Made by a program: the position numbers and the translations under genes. 64,000 nt of DNA from Caldilineaceae bacterium (GTDB lineage Bacteria; Chloroflexota; Anaerolineae; Caldilineales; Caldilineaceae). Where the stretch lies: assembly GCA_022824025.1 (NCBI GenBank), contig JAJEBF010000003.1, positions 124,001 through 188,000 of the forward strand, written 5' to 3'. Below are positions 63,071 through 64,000 of the stretch, one piece after another (position 1 is the first letter of the stretch; each line of letters starts with the position of its first letter). The notes below the pieces were generated by a model, which did not search any database, was not told the DNA's origin, and saw nothing but the letters and a program-made list of their open reading frames with translations.

Positions 63071-63180
63071 CCTTAGAGAATGCCAAGTTCCTGGCCCGTC
63101 TCTCGCAGCGCAACGTACTGTCTGAAAACGACCGTCGTTCGGCCAGGAATTTGATTCTCAGGTCCCGATCCGGCTGGCGA

Positions 63181-63253
<73 letters not shown>

Positions 63254-63328
63254 TTCCCCGTGGTGGGATCTCCCGGCCCTGTCCTGAACGCCGTCGGGAT
63301 GCAGTACCGCAGGTAGTCAACCAAATAT

Positions 63329-63401
63329 GGCGCCTATAGCTCAAAGGCAGAGCGTCTGATTGTGGATCAGAAGGTTGCGGGTTCGAGCCCCGCTAGGCGC
63401 C
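63329..63401 (+). tRNA. tRNA-His (GUG)
   Basis: Acceptor GCGCCTA/TAGGCGC, anticodon GTG in loop TTGTGGA, and an encoded extra G(-1) at 63329 opposite C73, the histidine identity element. Confidence 0.97.
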
Positions 63402-63409
63402 CCTAATTT

Positions 63410-63460
63410 CCGGCTGTGCCTCTAACGTCCCTCGGGGACGGGCACAGCCGGCATTTTTTT
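63410..63460 (+). terminator. Strong rho-independent terminator after the tRNA cluster
   Basis: CCGGCTGTGCC pairs with GGCACAGCCGG (11 bp) and is followed by a run of seven T. It closes the rnpB-tRNA unit nine bases after tRNA-His. Confidence 0.92.
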
Positions 63461-63556
63461 GTATACTAAGATCCGGGGAAACTACAAACGTAAAGGGCCT
63501 ATTAGGTGGGGAAAACTTCCGGTCCTAATTGTAGGTAAAGGGAGCGTGGTCAACCT

Positions 63557-63757
63557 ATGACTGCGATCCCGGAAGTGCAGGATGAAAAATTTGCGGATCG
63601 CCGCTCCAGTTCAGTGCGGTTAAGCCAGTCTGGCGTTTCAGGTCTTCCAGCTACTCAAGCTGCTAGGGGTCCAATTGTATCAGCGCAATCTTTTTCGCCA
63701 CTTGACCATCCCTTAGGATTCAATGTCCGCAAGTTGGATCTTGGACTCAATCACTAA
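63557..63757 (+). CDS. Possible small hypothetical protein
   Basis: A 66-residue frame with GGGAG about ten bases before ATG. Composition is Ser-rich and unremarkable (GVSGLPATQAARGPIVSAQS). No family is recognised and the base composition is lower in GC than elsewhere. It may be a real small gene or chance; support is weak. Confidence 0.25.
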   Translation: MTAIPEVQDEKFADRRSSSVRLSQSGVSGLPATQAARGPIVSAQSFSPLDHPLGFNVRKLDLGLNH

Positions 63758-63886
63758 TTGCCATATGCGTGCAAAGACAATGAAATGACGCCACCCATGG
63801 CCTGAGTAGTGTATGGTTCCGCTGGACTTACTCGCAACGCGGTCAAAAGAGTCTTTCCTAAATCATTGTAGAGTGGAGTTATTCGA

Positions 63887-64000
63887 GTGAGCAATCTTAC
63901 TGGCGCAGAAAGAAAAATTCTCGAAGTTGTCTTTGGAATGAAGAGTGGCCTTGTCTTGGACTTCAGCGATCAGGGATTCGCGGAATTCTTCGACAGTTAT
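63887..64000 (+). CDS. N-terminal fragment, probable abortive-infection (AbiJ-type) protein
   Basis: GTG start with GGAG eight bases upstream; 38 codons are visible before the right edge. The segment LTGAERKILEVVFGM followed by SGLVLDFSDQGFAEFFDS resembles, from memory, the N-terminal domain seen in AbiJ-like and HEPN-associated defence proteins (pattern SG.VLDFS...FAEFF). The rest of the gene is outside the window, so this is tentative. The local sequence is less GC-rich than the core genes and lies just after the tRNA cluster, a usual place for inserted accessory genes. Confidence 0.45.
   Translation, partial: MSNLTGAERKILEVVFGMKSGLVLDFSDQGFAEFFDSY

Overview
The window reads as a chromosomal segment of a GC-rich, free-living or host-associated bacterium. 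Gene style (a two-subunit ferredoxin-dependent 2-oxoacid oxidoreductase, Tat-exported lipoprotein solute binder, LytR-CpsA-Psr protein, SH3-repeat lipoprotein, many small-molecule hydrolases and beta-propeller glycosidase-like proteins) suggests Chloroflexota, most like Caldilineae/Anaerolineae relatives. That placement is an inference from memory of such gene sets; there is no rRNA gene here to fix it.

Left part (about 1-29 kb) is a catabolic region. It holds three paralogous beta-propeller glycoside-hydrolase-like proteins (1267, 17102, 19705), a GH127-like toroid protein, a PIG-L deacetylase, two phytanoyl-CoA-dioxygenase-like enzymes, a sulfatase, an N-acyl-D-amino-acid deacylase, a nitrilase-family amidohydrolase, an amidase homologue, and a sugar ABC importer (binding protein plus two permeases, no ATPase). 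A minus-strand set (5.6-10.3 kb) combines two DUF3830 proteins, a maleate-isomerase/Asp-Glu-racemase homologue, a class III aminotransferase and a D-2-hydroxyacid dehydrogenase. Together these look like uptake and stepwise breakdown of decorated sugars and amino/keto acids. An AT-richer two-gene insert (ATPase plus PIN nuclease, 15.2-17.0 kb) sits in the middle and looks foreign.

The middle part (29-47 kb) carries mixed metabolism and envelope genes: NAD-dependent epimerase, Nudix hydrolase, SPL-type radical SAM, ROK sugar kinase and GalT, split class I fumarase, a large internally duplicated lipoprotein, GNAT, MATE exporter, IMPACT/YigZ protein, HAD phosphatase, an LCP protein, and a membrane protein that joins a degenerate PP2C-like domain to a beta-propeller.

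The right part (47-64 kb) is housekeeping: YchF-like ATPase, double-S1 protein, SDR, SirB1-like protein, acyltransferase, a GntR-korA-korB operon, M20 amidohydrolase, VOC protein, and moeA-moaC-moaD/E for molybdenum cofactor. RNase P RNA with its promoter is followed by six tRNA genes (Leu, Ala, Gly, Phe, Gln, His) and a strong terminator. The window ends in the first codons of a probable abortive-infection-type protein.

Intergenic stretches carry several families of short dispersed or tandem C-rich repeats. The observations most worth a second look are the ATPase/PIN pair, a set of compensatory changes in the catalytic P4 helix of RNase P RNA, enzyme homologues that lack key catalytic residues (amidase Ser, SDR Tyr, PIG-L Asp, PP2C Asp), and the repeat families.
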